NCBI GenBank assembly: GCA_050303415.1
Contig: JBNLBS010000013.1
Coordinates: 40,472 to 104,471, forward strand
DNA: 64,000 nt
Origin: JBNLBS01 sp050303415
GTDB lineage: Bacteria > Pseudomonadota > Gammaproteobacteria > Methylococcales > Methylomonadaceae
Direction: 5' to 3'
Under the pieces are notes generated by a model. It saw nothing but the letters and a program-made list of their open reading frames with translations. It was not told where the DNA came from and ran no database searches. Both the position numbers and the translations under genes were made by a program. Below are positions 63,171 through 64,000 of this stretch, piece after piece (position 1 is the stretch's first letter; each line of letters starts with the position of its first letter).

Positions 63171-63740
63171 ATGAAGGTGTCTTATATGGCTAAATATATT
63201 CCTTATCATTACGAACAAAATGTAATGGTCGTGATTAATTTTCAGGATCAACTACAACCAGGAACCTTTGAATATGCTTTACATTATCTGGTGACGCAAA
63301 AGCTGGATTTGTCTATATTTGAAAAGGTTTACAACAATGATAAAGAAGGACGACCGGCTTATGTCCGGCCATTCAATTAAAAATCATCCTGTTTGCTTAT
63401 TCCAAAGGCATTACCTCCAGCCGTGAAATTCAATGGTGCTGTGAGACCAATATTATCTTTAAAGCCCTATCATGCGACAGCGTACCGCACTATACGACCA
63501 TTGCCGCATTCATTAGTGGCTACCCAGAGCAAATAGAAACCCTATTTGAACAAGTGTTGCTTATCTGTCATGAACAAGGCTTATTAGGCCATGAACTGTT
63601 TGCCATTGATGGGTGCAAACTCCATTCGAATGCAGCCAAAACCTGGTCAGGCACCCATCAAGAGCTAAGAGATAAACGCGATAAACTAAAACGCTTAATT
63701 CGGCAGCAAATGACCGAGCACCAACGCCAAGAGGTGAATT
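63171..63740 (+). pseudogene. IS1182-type transposase, frameshifted and truncated
   Basis: The N-terminal part reads MAKYIPYHYEQNVMVVINFQ and LDLSIFEKVYNNDKEGRPAY, then stops in frame 1 at about 63378. The next frame continues PAIQLKIILFAYSKGITSSR, CDSVPHYTTIAAFISGYPEQ and GHELFAIDGCKLHSNAAKTW. One base is missing near 63363 (GTCC where GATCC is expected). The coding sequence is cut near 63740 by an IS30-type element. It is therefore inactive. Confidence 0.85.
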
Positions 63741-64000
63741 CAAGTTCCAAGTGCAACACTTTGACTAGATAAAAAGGCATCGCAAGAATCTGATAAATTT
63801 AAATCACCACAATTTAAAATCAGGAGTCCTACGATGCCTTATACCCATTTAACCGCACATGAACGTTATTGTATAGCCCATATGCACATGCATAAGATGT
63901 CATTGGGTACGATTGCCGAACGGCTGTCACGATCGAAAAGTACCATCAGCCGAGAGCTCAAAAGGAACAAACCGCCGTACGCTGTCTATTGGTATGACAC
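63738..64000 (+). mobile_element. IS30-family element, left end (right end outside window)
   Basis: The element starts near TTCAAGTTCCAAGTGCAACA (from about 63738), a likely left terminal inverted repeat, inside the IS1182-type transposase. It contains an IS30-type transposase start at 63834. The exact boundary and target duplication need the right end, which is not present. Confidence 0.7.
63834..64000 (+). CDS. IS30-family transposase (partial)
   Basis: From the ATG at 63834, preceded by CAGGAG, 55 residues are visible: MPYTHLTAHERYCIAHMHMH, then SLGTIAERLSRSKSTISREL, then KRNKPPYAVYWYD. The helix-turn-helix and the ISRELKRN segment are the IS30 N-terminus. The DDE catalytic domain lies beyond the window. 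Confidence 0.92.
   Translation, partial: MPYTHLTAHERYCIAHMHMHKMSLGTIAERLSRSKSTISRELKRNKPPYAVYWYD

Noticed and set aside
1..64000. CRISPR arrays, tRNA, rRNA, phage genes
   Set aside because: No regularly spaced repeats, no cloverleaf-like sequence, and no phage structural genes were seen on reading.

Overview
The window is chromosomal DNA of a moderately AT-rich gammaproteobacterium. The best guess is a methylotroph or methanotroph of the Methylococcales (Methylobacter-like). This rests on a 6-phospho-3-hexuloisomerase gene (ribulose monophosphate cycle), an FSA-type transaldolase, an nlpD-rpoS pair, and an aryl-polyene-type pigment locus beside inorganic-carbon transporters. No 16S, pmo or mxa gene is present, so the assignment is inference.

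0-12 kb is mostly core genome: mobB (partial), a J-domain membrane protein, nlpD-rpoS, a GNAT-nitrilase pair, VanZ, a DUF455 ferritin-like protein with NnrS, ispG, a metallophosphoesterase, a SprA-type putative protease, an FSA-type transaldolase and an ArsB/NhaD-type permease.

12-26 kb is an inorganic-carbon section. It has a five-gene DabA operon with four NuoL/NuoM-like subunits, then purEK, then a SulP transporter. The DabA operon and the SulP gene are preceded by related palindromes overlapping their likely promoters, which suggests one shared regulator. A glutaredoxin gene with two frameshifts follows.

26-35.6 kb is housekeeping and regulation: a PpiC lipoprotein, BolA, YciI-like, YciB, DUF1244 with a methyltransferase and a lipase-like lipoprotein, DUF2835, HtpX, a FixLJ-like two-component pair and ThpR.

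35.7-51.4 kb is one long + strand operon resembling aryl polyene/flexirubin loci. It contains a chain-length factor, two ACPs, an AMP ligase fused to a dehydratase, acyl- and glycosyltransferases, an aromatic amino acid lyase, a thioesterase, a CrtI-like oxidoreductase, a TauE/SafE permease, a LolA-like protein, an MMPL exporter and a halogenase-like flavoprotein. Catalytic ketosynthase and ketoreductase genes are absent, so they must lie elsewhere or the product differs from standard APE.

51.6-58 kb holds a DUF6515 protein, hxlB, a fatty acid desaturase, and a histidine kinase translationally coupled to a periplasmic amide/urea-type binding protein. 58-62.1 kb is a compact four-gene cluster (carrier protein, condensation-fold protein, free-standing adenylation enzyme, acyl-CoA dehydrogenase) whose genes all overlap by ATGA. 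It is the most likely undescribed biosynthetic system here. 62.1-64 kb is a mobile-element junction: a transposase tail relic, a small membrane-protein gene followed by an attC-like site, and a frameshifted IS1182-type transposase interrupted by an IS30-type element that runs off the window.
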